From Sediminibacterium sp. (GTDB lineage: Bacteria > Bacteroidota > Bacteroidia > B-17B0 > Aurantibacillaceae), in the NCBI GenBank assembly GCA_030054095.1, contig JASGCO010000001.1, positions 210,831 through 274,830 on the forward strand: a stretch of 64,000 nucleotides of DNA, in the 5' to 3' direction. The position numbers and the translations under genes are program-made. The notes beneath the pieces were generated by a model that was not told the origin of the DNA, did not search any database, and worked only from the letters and a program-made list of their open reading frames with translations. Positions 43,493 to 51,664 of the stretch are shown here, in pieces (positions within the stretch are counted from its first letter, which is position 1; each line of letters opens with the position of its first letter).

Positions 43493-43523
43493 CAAAAATA
43501 CCATATTTATGGTAGATCCACAA
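43493..43523 (-). promoter_or_regulatory. Promoter of the suf operon
   Basis: On the minus strand TATTTTTG (43493-43500) matches TAnnTTTG, with TTG of the -33 box at 43521-43523 and 20 nt between, the standard Bacteroidota spacing. The start site would fall around 43484-43487, about 55 nt before the sufA ATG. Confidence 0.65.
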
Positions 43524-43617
43524 CTAATTAACAACTAATCTGTAAAAAGTGTTGAGTAAGAGGCTTTGATTCCATAAAAACTATTGTGACCTTCGTTTCA
43601 CAATAAAAAGCTAAACC

Positions 43618-44433
43618 ATGAAAAAAGCCTTCATCTTATTTTTATTAACTGTTTCACTTGGAGTGTACTCTCAGAAATTAGACACACTGAATATTTACTA
43701 TCTTAATAATAGTTCATTTGCGTTTCCTGATAACGGCACCGTAAGTGGCATTGAAGCCGATATTATTAAAGAATACGCTGCCTGGTTAAAAGCCAAAAAA
43801 AACATATCTGTTTATCTTAATTTCAAGAGTTTTGATGGTTTTGAAGCTTTATATAACGCCGTAAAAAAAGGCGATAAAAAAGTAATTGGCATGAGCACCG
43901 CCGCCATTAATCCTGAACGTGAAAAAGAAGTGGATTTTTCGCCTCCTTATATGAAAAACGTAAGTGTTTGTATTACTAACGGTACAGCAGGTACTATCCG
44001 CGATAAATCCAGTGCCGAAGTAAACCGGGTATTAGGCAAATTGACAGCTGTTTCCATTCCCAACTCTACGTTTAACACTTACCTTACTAATCTGAAAAAA
44101 ACACTTATTCCGGGACTTAAAATAACAAACGTTACACGGGTAAGTGAAATTCTGGAAAGCATTGCCTCTAACCCTGGTACATTTGGGTATGTTGATGTGG
44201 TTGAATACTGGTACTATCTTAAAAACAATCCAAATAAATACCTTAAAATGCAAAAAGAACTAAACATGAACAATGAACGTTTTGGCTTTATTATGCCCAA
44301 AGGGAATTTGAATAAAGATTTATTAGGCGAATTTTTTGAAAGCGGTTTTGGGTTTACCACTACCAAAACCTACCATCAGATTTTAGAAAAGTATTTAAGC
44401 TACGAGGTATTGCAGACTGTTGAGGTAGATTGA
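43618..44433 (+). CDS. Periplasmic type 2 solute-binding-protein-like protein, paralogue 1
   Basis: 271 residues with a signal peptide ending near 'VYSQ' (19). Body is of SBP_bac_3 (amino-acid-binding) fold: 'GTVSGIEADIIKEYAAWLK', 'IGMSTAAINPEREKEVDFSPPYMKN' (as INPEREKEVDFSPPY), then 'FGYVDVVEYWYYLK'. The adjacent gene at 44623 is a clear tandem copy. No ABC permease or ATPase is near, so the pair may be stand-alone sensors or enzyme-like domains rather than transport subunits. Divergent from the suf operon, and ended by a terminator. Confidence 0.82.
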   Translation: MKKAFILFLLTVSLGVYSQKLDTLNIYYLNNSSFAFPDNGTVSGIEADIIKEYAAWLKAKKNISVYLNFKSFDGFEALYNAVKKGDKKVIGMSTAAINPEREKEVDFSPPYMKNVSVCITNGTAGTIRDKSSAEVNRVLGKLTAVSIPNSTFNTYLTNLKKTLIPGLKITNVTRVSEILESIASNPGTFGYVDVVEYWYYLKNNPNKYLKMQKELNMNNERFGFIMPKGNLNKDLLGEFFESGFGFTTTKTYHQILEKYLSYEVLQTVEVD

Positions 44434-44454
44434 TCCGGTTCTTCTTTTTGAGAC

Positions 44455-44488
44455 GAAAAAAGAGGTTGCCCACGCAGCCTCTTTTTTT
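44455..44488 (+). terminator. Terminator between the two binding-protein genes
   Basis: Stem AGAGGTTGC (44461-44469) / GCAGCCTCT (44474-44482) with one G-U pair, CCAC loop, A-run before and seven T after. Confidence 0.85.
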
Positions 44489-44622
44489 GAAAAAACACGA
44501 TTGATCTAAAATATCACTCATTTCTAAATAGTTTTAAAAAGGTACAAATAAAATAAGTAACTTAAACACCTGAAACCCTTATTGCATCATAAGCATATAA
44601 AGAAAGTGCATACTAACACCTT

Positions 44623-45432
44623 GTGAAGAAGATTTGCTTTATAGTATTTTCATGTTTTTTAGGCATGTTCGTGAGCGCTCAGGTTACACCTGACACGCTC
44701 TATGTTTCCTACATGCCGCATTCCCCCTTTGCATTTAACGATGGGGGTACACTGAAAGGTCTCGAAATTGACATTATCAACGAATACATTATCTGGTTAA
44801 AAACCAACAGGAAACTAAACATTGTTGGCGCTTTTAAAGAGGTGAAAGAATTTGACCCTGTTGGCGAGATGAAAAAATCTAACTCAAAAACAATAGGTCT
44901 TTGTACCGCTACTATTAATCAGGAAAGATTAAAAGACGTTGATTTTACAACACCTTATCTGCAAAATGTAAGTTTTTGCATCACCAATGGCAATGCCCCT
45001 GACGCTAAATCGCGGACTCCTAACGAAATTACGAAAACGCTCGGGTCAATGACTGCCCTCACTGTCGCTAATTCCAGCCTCAGTAAGTACGTGAGCGAAC
45101 TTAAAAAAAACTATCTCCCTAACCTGCCCGTAACGTTAATAGGAAGCCAGTCTCAGATTCTGGACAATATCTCCAAAAACGTTCTTAATTTCGGGTATGT
45201 AGACGCGGTTGAATTTTGGTACTATCTTAAAACCAATCCCGGTAAATTTTTAAAAATTCAGAAACCCCTTAATCAAAGCAAAGAACAATTGGGTTTTTTA
45301 CTGACCAAAGACAGCAAACACAAAGCGTCATTTGACATGTTTTTTACCGAATACAAGGCATCTCCTAAATATAAACAGTTGCTCGAAAAATACCTGGGGG
45401 GCTACATGATGCAGACTATGGCGCTAAAGTAA
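44623..45432 (+). CDS. Periplasmic type 2 solute-binding-protein-like protein, paralogue 2
   Basis: 269 residues starting at GTG, signal peptide to about residue 19 ('FVSAQ'). It shares layout and motifs with the previous gene: 'GGTLKGLEIDIINEYIIWLK', 'TATINQERLKDVDFTTPYLQN' (as INQERLKDVDFTTPY) and 'FGYVDAVEFWYYLK', ending with 'KYLGGYMMQTM'. The RDD-family membrane gene begins 1 nt after its stop, so these two are one transcript. Role unknown; presumably binds an amino acid-like ligand. Confidence 0.82.
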   Translation: MKKICFIVFSCFLGMFVSAQVTPDTLYVSYMPHSPFAFNDGGTLKGLEIDIINEYIIWLKTNRKLNIVGAFKEVKEFDPVGEMKKSNSKTIGLCTATINQERLKDVDFTTPYLQNVSFCITNGNAPDAKSRTPNEITKTLGSMTALTVANSSLSKYVSELKKNYLPNLPVTLIGSQSQILDNISKNVLNFGYVDAVEFWYYLKTNPGKFLKIQKPLNQSKEQLGFLLTKDSKHKASFDMFFTEYKASPKYKQLLEKYLGGYMMQTMALK

Positions 45433-45433
45433 C

Positions 45434-46039
45434 ATGCCCACTAAAATTACCGAAATAAAGCAACAAAAAACCATCACACGCAGAGAAAGGATTAATGGCG
45501 TTTTAACTCCTGTTCAAAAAACCATTACGGGATTTGTCCCCGTTCCCTATGTTACCGGATGGGCGCGTTTTGGACATCATTTATTGGACATCATATTTGT
45601 GTACATACTCAATCTTATCCTCACCACTTTAATTTATACACTGTTTAACCTATTCTCTTTTCAAAGCGGCAGTTACAACGACTTCGAAAACGGAAACACC
45701 GGCATAAGCTTTTTCCTTATTTTTTTCCGATGGCTGATTGTAACGCCAGGGTATTACCTGTTGTTTGAATACGGCATGCAATCATCCCCGGGCAAAGCTA
45801 TACTAGGCCGGATCGTAGTGGACGAGTATGGCGAAAAACCCACACTTAATCAATTGCTGATCCGTTCGTATGTCCGCATTGTGCCGTTTGAAGCGTTTTC
45901 CTGCCTGAGCGATACCGGCTGGCACGACAACTGGAGCAATACGCTGGTTATCCGTAAAACAGATCTTCACAACCTTAAACTCATGCAACGCATTCAGGAA
46001 GTGGAAGGTACTTCTGAAACAAAAACCCCCGGTGCTTAA
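45434..46039 (+). CDS. RDD family membrane protein
   Basis: 201 residues. 'VTGWARFGHHLLDIIF' (about 32-47) and 'SSPGKAILGRIVVDEYG' with 'LLIRSYVRIVPFE' are the RDD pattern of Arg and two Asp positions around two to three membrane segments. A basic N-terminal stretch of about 30 residues precedes it. RDD proteins have no settled function, though a few act as Na+ or other antiporters. Coupled to the binding-protein gene; its stop coincides with the first base of the fold-back element. Confidence 0.88.
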   Translation: MPTKITEIKQQKTITRRERINGVLTPVQKTITGFVPVPYVTGWARFGHHLLDIIFVYILNLILTTLIYTLFNLFSFQSGSYNDFENGNTGISFFLIFFRWLIVTPGYYLLFEYGMQSSPGKAILGRIVVDEYGEKPTLNQLLIRSYVRIVPFEAFSCLSDTGWHDNWSNTLVIRKTDLHNLKLMQRIQEVEGTSETKTPGA

Positions 46040-46217
46040 ACCGTAAATAGACAGTAGATTTTGTAATGAGCGCCAAAAGTTGCAATGGGTTTGAGGAGCG
46101 CAAACTTGAGGACTGTAAGAATATCTAACGATATTTTGAAGACCGGAAAGTTGAGCATTCTCAAACGCAGCCGCAAATTTTGGTGCGTAATAAAAATCCT
46201 ACTGTCTATTTACGGTT
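46039..46217. repeat. 179-nt fold-back (hairpin) element
   Basis: Terminal inverted repeats of 19 nt match exactly: 46039-46057 (AACCGTAAATAGACAGTAG) and its reverse complement at 46199-46217. Inside, further imperfect pairs follow in register ('GAGCGCCAAAAGTTGC' with 'GCAAATTTTGGTGCG'; 'GTTTGAGGAGC' with 'GCATTCTCAAAC'), down to AATATC-TAAC-GATATT at 46120-46135. The exact midpoint is 46128, so the whole element is one symmetric hairpin. No coding frame. Could be a MITE or an RNA structure. The remaining gap to 46363 shows nothing identifiable. Confidence 0.8.
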
Positions 46218-46363
46218 AAATAAATAAGCCTCCATCGGCAGCATTCCTGAAATTTAGGGTTCCACTTCGGCTCCACCACACACTTTGCGCCTTGTAAAAC
46301 AATACTTTTCCATTAAAACCGTTATCTCCTCACAGAAAAAATGTAGCTTTATCAGAACATTTC

Positions 46364-48226
46364 ATGTTAAACACGAACGCGCTTTCTTTATCCGGCACCA
46401 AATGGTGGAAAAGCCCATCAGTAATCGCCATTTTACTATGCATTAGTGTGATAGCCGTTTACAACTATCTCTACTTTTCTACCCGCCTCATTGCCTGGGA
46501 CGTGTTCGGTCATTACTTTTACCTGCACCTCGTTTTTATTAAAGGCGATATCACATTTAAAAACGCGCACTTTGTCGAGTCCATTGTAAGAGAGTACAAC
46601 ATCAGTTCCTCACTTTACCAGTTACACAAATCCGAAACAGGATATTGGGTAATACGCTACCCCGCTGGCGCATCGGTATTGCAACTCCCCTTCTTTTTAA
46701 TAGGTCATCTGGCCGCTAAAATTTTCCATTATAAAGCCGATGGGTTTTCTCTTCCCTACAACTACGCCATGATGGCCTGCAGCTGGTTTTATGCCATAGC
46801 CGGAATGGTGTACCTCCGTAAACTGCTGAAACGCTTTTTTTCAGAACCGGTAGTCGCCATTACCCTGTTGCTGATTGTAGTATCATCAAATACTTACGCC
46901 TACTTTGTACAAAACGTCAGCGTTCATAACCTGCTTTTCTTTTTAACAGCATTTATTCTGCATACCAGTTTTCAATGGACCGAAAAGCCGGGTATTAAAC
47001 ATTCGGTTTTACTCGGCTTTGCCATTGGCATCAGTTTCATTTCCCGCCACACCGAACTTATTGTGTGTGTGTTTCCGGCACTTCTTAACGTCTATAACAA
47101 AGAAAGCGCAATTCAAAAATGGCAGTTTCTCCTCCGGCACAAACGGTACATTTTCATAGCGGGTGGCACCTTTCTCATCGCCATTAGCCCGCAAATCATT
47201 TACTGGAAAATCGTTACCTCCCATTTTCTTTACAATGGCTATTGCGATAACCCCGGCGAAGGACTCGATCTCTTGTATCCGCACCTCGGCGATTACCTCT
47301 TCAGCTTCCGTAAAGGCTGGCTGGTGTATTCCCCCATCATGATTTTTTCCTTAGCGGGGCTGTTCTTTATGTACAAACGCAACAAAACCATTTACTTGTC
47401 CTTTACCCTGTTTTGCGGTATTACCATTTACGTACTCAGCAGCTGGACCATCTGGTGGTATGCCGAAAGTTTCGGGCAACGCTCCATTGTACAAGCGTAT
47501 CCCGTATTTGCCATTCCTATGGGCTTTTTCATTCAACACCTCCTCACGCGTCATGCCTTTCAAAAAATCGTGTTTGCCATTACTGCACTGGCGCTTACCC
47601 TACTCTCGCATTTTCAGTACTGGCAAATTCAGCAGGGTATATTGCACCCTTCGCTCGTAACACCTGCCTACTATTTTAAAACCTTCCTTAAAACCAAATT
47701 AAAAGGTGATGAAGCCAAACTCCTGCTCATTGACCACCATAACCCCAATCTCAAATTCAGCGATGTTAAACACGATTACCATTACCTTAGCACTTACAGC
47801 CTTAATCCGCAAAACGAACCACAACACGAAACCGAAAATGGCATCACTTACCATATTTACACCATGCAAAAAACCGACACATTTAATAAATACATTTTAA
47901 AAGTGCCCTTTCATCAATTGGTGCATAAAGACCACGCCTGGTTCCGCTGTTCTGTAAAAATAAAACGCGATAGCAGCATCCAACACGGAGCCATTATCCT
48001 TTCGCTTGTTAATCACCACTCCTGGAAAACCTACTCCCATCGCTCCGTCGAAAAACCAATCGATTCCATTCCCCCCGGAATCTGGCAGGAAATCACCATG
48101 GAAACGCTTTCCACTGTACCCCGGCATCCCGGAAAAGATGTTGTAAAACTACAATTGTGGAACCGCGATGGTTTAACCTTCGCTATAAAAGACCTTAAAA
48201 TAGACGTGTTTGAAAAAAACGATTAA
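46364..48226 (+). CDS. GT-C-like multi-pass membrane protein, paralogue of the suf-embedded gene
   Basis: 620 residues with about 11-12 membrane segments and a C-terminal soluble beta-rich domain (about 475-620). First external loop 'STRLIAWDVFGHYFYLHLVF' contains the Asp expected for GT-C catalysis. Later blocks 'RYPAGASVLQLPFFLIGHLAAKI' (as RYPAGASVLQLPFFLIGH) and 'SFRKGWLVYSPIMIFSLAGL' (as FRKGWLVYSPIM) parallel 'HTIGESVLLLPFFLVGWML' and 'FDNGFFIYTPLCLVFIAGI' of the protein at 39837-41594, so the two are paralogues. Likely transfers a lipid-phosphate sugar; a DPM1-like GT2 gene lies at 59.6 kb. Its own transcription unit. Confidence 0.75.
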   Translation: MLNTNALSLSGTKWWKSPSVIAILLCISVIAVYNYLYFSTRLIAWDVFGHYFYLHLVFIKGDITFKNAHFVESIVREYNISSSLYQLHKSETGYWVIRYPAGASVLQLPFFLIGHLAAKIFHYKADGFSLPYNYAMMACSWFYAIAGMVYLRKLLKRFFSEPVVAITLLLIVVSSNTYAYFVQNVSVHNLLFFLTAFILHTSFQWTEKPGIKHSVLLGFAIGISFISRHTELIVCVFPALLNVYNKESAIQKWQFLLRHKRYIFIAGGTFLIAISPQIIYWKIVTSHFLYNGYCDNPGEGLDLLYPHLGDYLFSFRKGWLVYSPIMIFSLAGLFFMYKRNKTIYLSFTLFCGITIYVLSSWTIWWYAESFGQRSIVQAYPVFAIPMGFFIQHLLTRHAFQKIVFAITALALTLLSHFQYWQIQQGILHPSLVTPAYYFKTFLKTKLKGDEAKLLLIDHHNPNLKFSDVKHDYHYLSTYSLNPQNEPQHETENGITYHIYTMQKTDTFNKYILKVPFHQLVHKDHAWFRCSVKIKRDSSIQHGAIILSLVNHHSWKTYSHRSVEKPIDSIPPGIWQEITMETLSTVPRHPGKDVVKLQLWNRDGLTFAIKDLKIDVFEKND

Positions 48227-48259
48227 TCCCCGATGTTGATCATCAGGAGCCATTTTTTC

Positions 48260-48420
48260 CGCCCCGCCAGCACTTCTAAAAAACCGCGCTTTTCGCTATA
48301 GCTTGCTTACGCTTTGCGGCATCGCATCAGCGTGCGTGGGCTCCCGCTGGTCGCCGCCACCGCTGTGCGCTGCTCGCAAAGCGCCGCGCAAGGCTGCCGC
48401 TTCAATCGCTTGGCCGGTCG
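48260..48420. repeat. GC-rich intergenic repeat, copy 2
   Basis: Shares with copy 1 (15812-15954) a 27-nt block at 48294-48320, GGTCGCCGCC at 48349 and GGCTGCCGCTTC at 48392, in the same order with spacing within one base. It marks the left side of the AT-rich island. Between here and 48940 the sequence is AT-rich with no gene; an imperfect inverted repeat around 48795-48860 (ACGCAT...ATGCGT) is the only structure seen. Confidence 0.7.
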
Positions 48421-48944
48421 CCAATTATGGTTTTGAATGCATTAACAGTATTGAAATTATATTAGCTTCATCATGCAAGAAAGCAGGCGAAAATTGATCG
48501 CTTACCTTTTTCAATAGCCGTCAGATTACTCTATTTTCGTCGTCCCTCAAAAAGTACTTAAGACTTTAGCCCTTTACACACTCTTTACATCATCTTTGAA
48601 ATTTTCGTGTGTGAAATGGAGTGTTCCAAAAGCTAAGGTTCGTACGAAGAAGATTTACAGCGTCGCGTTACAGGAACAATAGTACCTTTTAAGAGCAAAT
48701 AGCAGTACATCCTTTTCAGGAAATTTGCACCAAACACCGTTTTTGTGATTATGTTTCCCTAATGAAAAACCAATTTTCTTTTTTAAATCAATACTACGCA
48801 TAATGTATATTATTTATCGTGATAGAAACATAAATACATATAATACGAAATGCGTATTATGTATATTTAAACATTAATTTGTTGATAATCAAATAATTAA
48901 GCTTATTTTGTCAGTTTAATTATTTTTGTAATATTGCGTATATA

Positions 48945-48965
48945 AGGGAGTTAGCGGTCAGGCTT
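48945..48965 (+). repeat. Cassette-like boundary upstream of PLD gene
   Basis: GTTAGCGG (48950-48957) followed by TCAGGCTTGG lies 42 nt before the PLD-like ATG. The same GTTAGCGG ends the inverted-repeat element after that gene (50345-50352), as between cassettes of an integron-like array. No matching left arm was found upstream, and no integrase is in the window. Confidence 0.4.
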
Positions 48966-48998
48966 GGACGACCGACCGAATGAAATAAAACGACAGTA

Positions 48999-50189
48999 AT
49001 GAAATTTTTAGCAAACAATAAATCGGACAACCACCTAACAGTTCTCACGGACAATTTAAAACTCTATGACGAAGCTTTCTTTGCTGTTGCATTTCTAAAA
49101 ATTTCGGGACTGAACAAACTAATTCAGACAATAAAGGAATTTCTTAAATCAGGCGGACAAATCACAATCATTGCAGGACAAAATTTTGCATTGACCGAAC
49201 CCGAAGCACTGCACACACTGCGCAAACTTTTTCTGACTTATCCAACATCAAAACTCTATTTAGCAAAAGCAAATTCAGCAAACAGCGTATTTCATCCAAA
49301 GCTATATTTATTCAAATCCAAAAATGACTGTTGCATAATTTCTGGCTCCGCAAATATTACCGAAGGTGGTTTGACCAACAACAAAGAAACCTCTCTCATT
49401 GCCGACTGTAATGACACAGACGCAATTTGGAACGAAGCAAAAAAATATTTTGACACTTTAGTTTCTGCTGACACCTCAGACGAGGCGACTTTACTTGTAA
49501 TAAAACAATATGAGACATTCTACGAACAGCAGAAACAACACAACAAAAAAGCAAAACCAATTCCGACAAAAACAAAATCACAGTTAGCTTTTGACTATAA
49601 TAATCTACTAAAACATTTTCAGAAGTTTGACAACGCAACTCGACAAGAAAATTTCAAGGACAAACTTTACAATTACAGAGAAGCTAAAAAGGTGTTAGAC
49701 GAAATTGCCGACAATTCACGACTGACACAAAAACAATTTGAACCACTCTTGGACACGCTTGTAGGAAGCAAAGAAGAATACAATTTGTGGCACTCTGGGA
49801 GTTTGTTCAGATTACGTAGGTCTGTTTACCCTTACTACAAAGAATTTCGTGATTTAGTAAAATACATCCGTGAAAATAAATCTTTATCGGCAACAGTTGT
49901 TTTTGAAAATGCAAAAGAAAAGGTAAAAATGATTGAAGGCGCAGCTGTGAATTATATCACAGAAATAATGATGACATACAATCCAAAGGACTTTGCCAAT
50001 ATGAACAAAAATCCAATTACGGTTTTAAGACAAGAAGGCGGAGTAAATATTAAAGCATCTTCATCATCGTTTACTGGAGTGGACTATGAAGAATATTGCG
50101 ACTTGGTAAAAGAGATTTCATCGAAACTTGGCTTACAAAATATGCTTGAAGCCGACAGCTTCTTTAACGACATTTACTGGAAAATATAA
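48999..50189 (+). CDS. Phospholipase D-like (PLD fold) protein
   Basis: 396 residues. A single PLD half-site is visible: H99-P-K101 ('FHPKLYLF'), then 'SGSANITEGGL' (S115-N119) and Glu130 ('NNKE'), the degenerate HKD version seen in BfiI/NgoFVII-type and related nucleases, which act as dimers. The C-terminal ~250 residues are helical, charged and not recognised. AT-rich codon use differs from the rest of the window, and the gene is bracketed by cassette-like repeats, so it is probably acquired. A nuclease or defence role is possible but unproved. Confidence 0.72.
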   Translation: MKFLANNKSDNHLTVLTDNLKLYDEAFFAVAFLKISGLNKLIQTIKEFLKSGGQITIIAGQNFALTEPEALHTLRKLFLTYPTSKLYLAKANSANSVFHPKLYLFKSKNDCCIISGSANITEGGLTNNKETSLIADCNDTDAIWNEAKKYFDTLVSADTSDEATLLVIKQYETFYEQQKQHNKKAKPIPTKTKSQLAFDYNNLLKHFQKFDNATRQENFKDKLYNYREAKKVLDEIADNSRLTQKQFEPLLDTLVGSKEEYNLWHSGSLFRLRRSVYPYYKEFRDLVKYIRENKSLSATVVFENAKEKVKMIEGAAVNYITEIMMTYNPKDFANMNKNPITVLRQEGGVNIKASSSSFTGVDYEEYCDLVKEISSKLGLQNMLEADSFFNDIYWKI

Positions 50190-50216
50190 TGACAACGCAA
50201 GACAGAAAAAAGCCCG

Positions 50217-50352
50217 AACCGCTAACAGCACCTACCAGTAATTGGCGCGGACGAGGTAATATAAAGTTTTGTATCTTTAAACAAACATTTGTGGGTATAG
50301 ACAGTTGAGTGTTCCAAAACGCCAACTACTGGTAGCTGCAAACCGTTAGCGG
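50217..50352. repeat. attC-like inverted-repeat element
   Basis: Outer arms CCGCTAAC (50219-50226) and GTTAGCGG (50345-50352) are exact reverse complements. Inner arms 50232-50247 and 50320-50335 pair at 15 of 16 bases (CTACCAGTAATTGGCG type). The layout, with RYYYAAC/GTTRRRY-like ends and a spaced second pair, resembles integron attC recombination sites. It also contains ATAAAGTTTTGT (50261-50272), shared with the element at 55974. The remainder of the gap to 50560 has only a scrap of reading frame. Confidence 0.6.
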
Positions 50353-50555
50353 AAACCCTGTGACAACAGACCAAGCAGACGAACATAAAAGTGACGTTTA
50401 AGCGAGCCTGACAGAATATCTTCCCGCCTTACAAAAAATTGAAGTTTTGCCCGACACACAAGTCAACGCTTCGCAAAACCAAAAGAACCATTTTTTGCCA
50501 CCACACTGACCAAACAATACTAAACATCTTTATAAAATCTTTATACCATAATTAT

Positions 50556-50563
50556 TAGTTTTG
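50556..50563 (+). promoter_or_regulatory. Promoter -7 element for the KdpD-like gene
   Basis: TAGTTTTG matches TAnnTTTG. It overlaps the TTG at 50561, which suggests translation starts further on, for example at the in-frame TTG at 50585. Confidence 0.4.
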
Positions 50564-51664
50564 ACAATAAAAAGGGACAATAAATTGAACTTATTATATA
50601 CAAGAAAATATAGCCTTCATAATCAATACTTCATTAGTATTGCTGTGGTTTTGTTGACCTCTGTTGCATGTTATTTTGGTTCTCAATTTATTGGCTACAA
50701 AACGGTAGCTTTATTGCTACTTGTAACAGTTTCAATTGTAGCAATGTTGTTCGACATTTTACCAGTTTTAACCGCTGCTCTTTTAAGCGCACTAATCTGG
50801 AACTTCTTTTTTATACCCCCTATTTTTACTTTCCATATTGAAAGTGCCGAAGATTTGTTGATGTTTCTTATGTATTTTTTTATTGCATTGGTTAATGCAG
50901 TCTTGACATTAAAAATTCGCAAAGAAGAAATGAAAGCAAGAGACAAAGAAGAAAAAGAGAACACCATAAAATTGTATAATACTTTATTAAATTCTCTTTC
51001 ACACGAATTGCGAACACCAATTTCAACTATAATTGGTGCAATTGACACGTTGAAGGAAAACAAAGAAAAAATTTCAGCAAGCAACCAAAACGAACTACTA
51101 AATCAAATTGACATTGCAAGCATAAGGCTGAATAGACAAGTTGAAAATCTGCTAAATATGAGCAGACTTGAAACTGGAATGTTAAAACTAAATTTGGACT
51201 GGTGCGACACAAATGAATTGATAAATACTGTAATTCAAAAACTTTCAATCCCTTATAATCAAACTATTGTCTTTAAACCGAATGAAAATTTACCCTTATT
51301 TAAATTTGACAGAGGTTTAATAGAACAGGTTTTGCAAAACCTGCTTCATAATGCCATAAACTATACACCTGAAAATACAATTATTGAAGTTGTTGCTTCG
51401 CAACAATTCAATAATTGTGTAATTAGTGTTTCAGACAATGGAATTGGAATACCTGCAAACGAAATAAAATATTTATTTGATAAATTTTACAGGTTGCCTC
51501 AAACTAAAACAGGTGGTAGTGGTCTAGGACTATCCATAGTTAAAGGATTTATTGAAGCTCACAATGGAAATGTGAAAGCTGAAAATAATACAAATAGAGG
51601 CGTATCGTTTACTATTGAATTTCCTGCCGAAGCATCATACTTAAATAACTTAAAAAATGAATAA
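50561..51664 (+). CDS. KdpD-like sensor histidine kinase lacking the N-terminal KdpD domain
   Basis: 367 residues from TTG (or about 359 from TTG at 50585). Four membrane segments of the DUF4118 type, with the KdpD-typical 'LIWNFFFIPPIFTF' (about 79-92), are followed by HisKA with phospho-His148 in 'SLSHELRTPIS' and an HATPase with 'NLLHNAINYTP', 'SDNGIGIP' and 'GSGLGLSIVKGF'. True KdpD has about 400 extra N-terminal residues (KdpD and USP domains), absent here. The stop overlaps the regulator gene by 8 nt. It presumably senses K+ or turgor, but by a shortened input. Confidence 0.87.
   Translation: MTIKRDNKLNLLYTRKYSLHNQYFISIAVVLLTSVACYFGSQFIGYKTVALLLLVTVSIVAMLFDILPVLTAALLSALIWNFFFIPPIFTFHIESAEDLLMFLMYFFIALVNAVLTLKIRKEEMKARDKEEKENTIKLYNTLLNSLSHELRTPISTIIGAIDTLKENKEKISASNQNELLNQIDIASIRLNRQVENLLNMSRLETGMLKLNLDWCDTNELINTVIQKLSIPYNQTIVFKPNENLPLFKFDRGLIEQVLQNLLHNAINYTPENTIIEVVASQQFNNCVISVSDNGIGIPANEIKYLFDKFYRLPQTKTGGSGLGLSIVKGFIEAHNGNVKAENNTNRGVSFTIEFPAEASYLNNLKNE

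Noticed and set aside
46218-46363. Possible small RNA or tRNA-like structure after the fold-back element
   Set aside because: The GGTGGAGCC/TTCCACTTCGG stretch can pair weakly but has no cloverleaf and no clear promoter or terminator.
48260-48500. Open frame with Ala/Arg-rich composition near 48303-48497
   Set aside because: Created by the GC-rich repeat copy 2; no start context or homology-like pattern.
48780-48870. Inverted ACGCAT/ATGCGT repeats, possible origin or CRISPR-like repeats
   Set aside because: Only one imperfect pair is present, spacing is irregular, and no repeated unit or cas gene is near.
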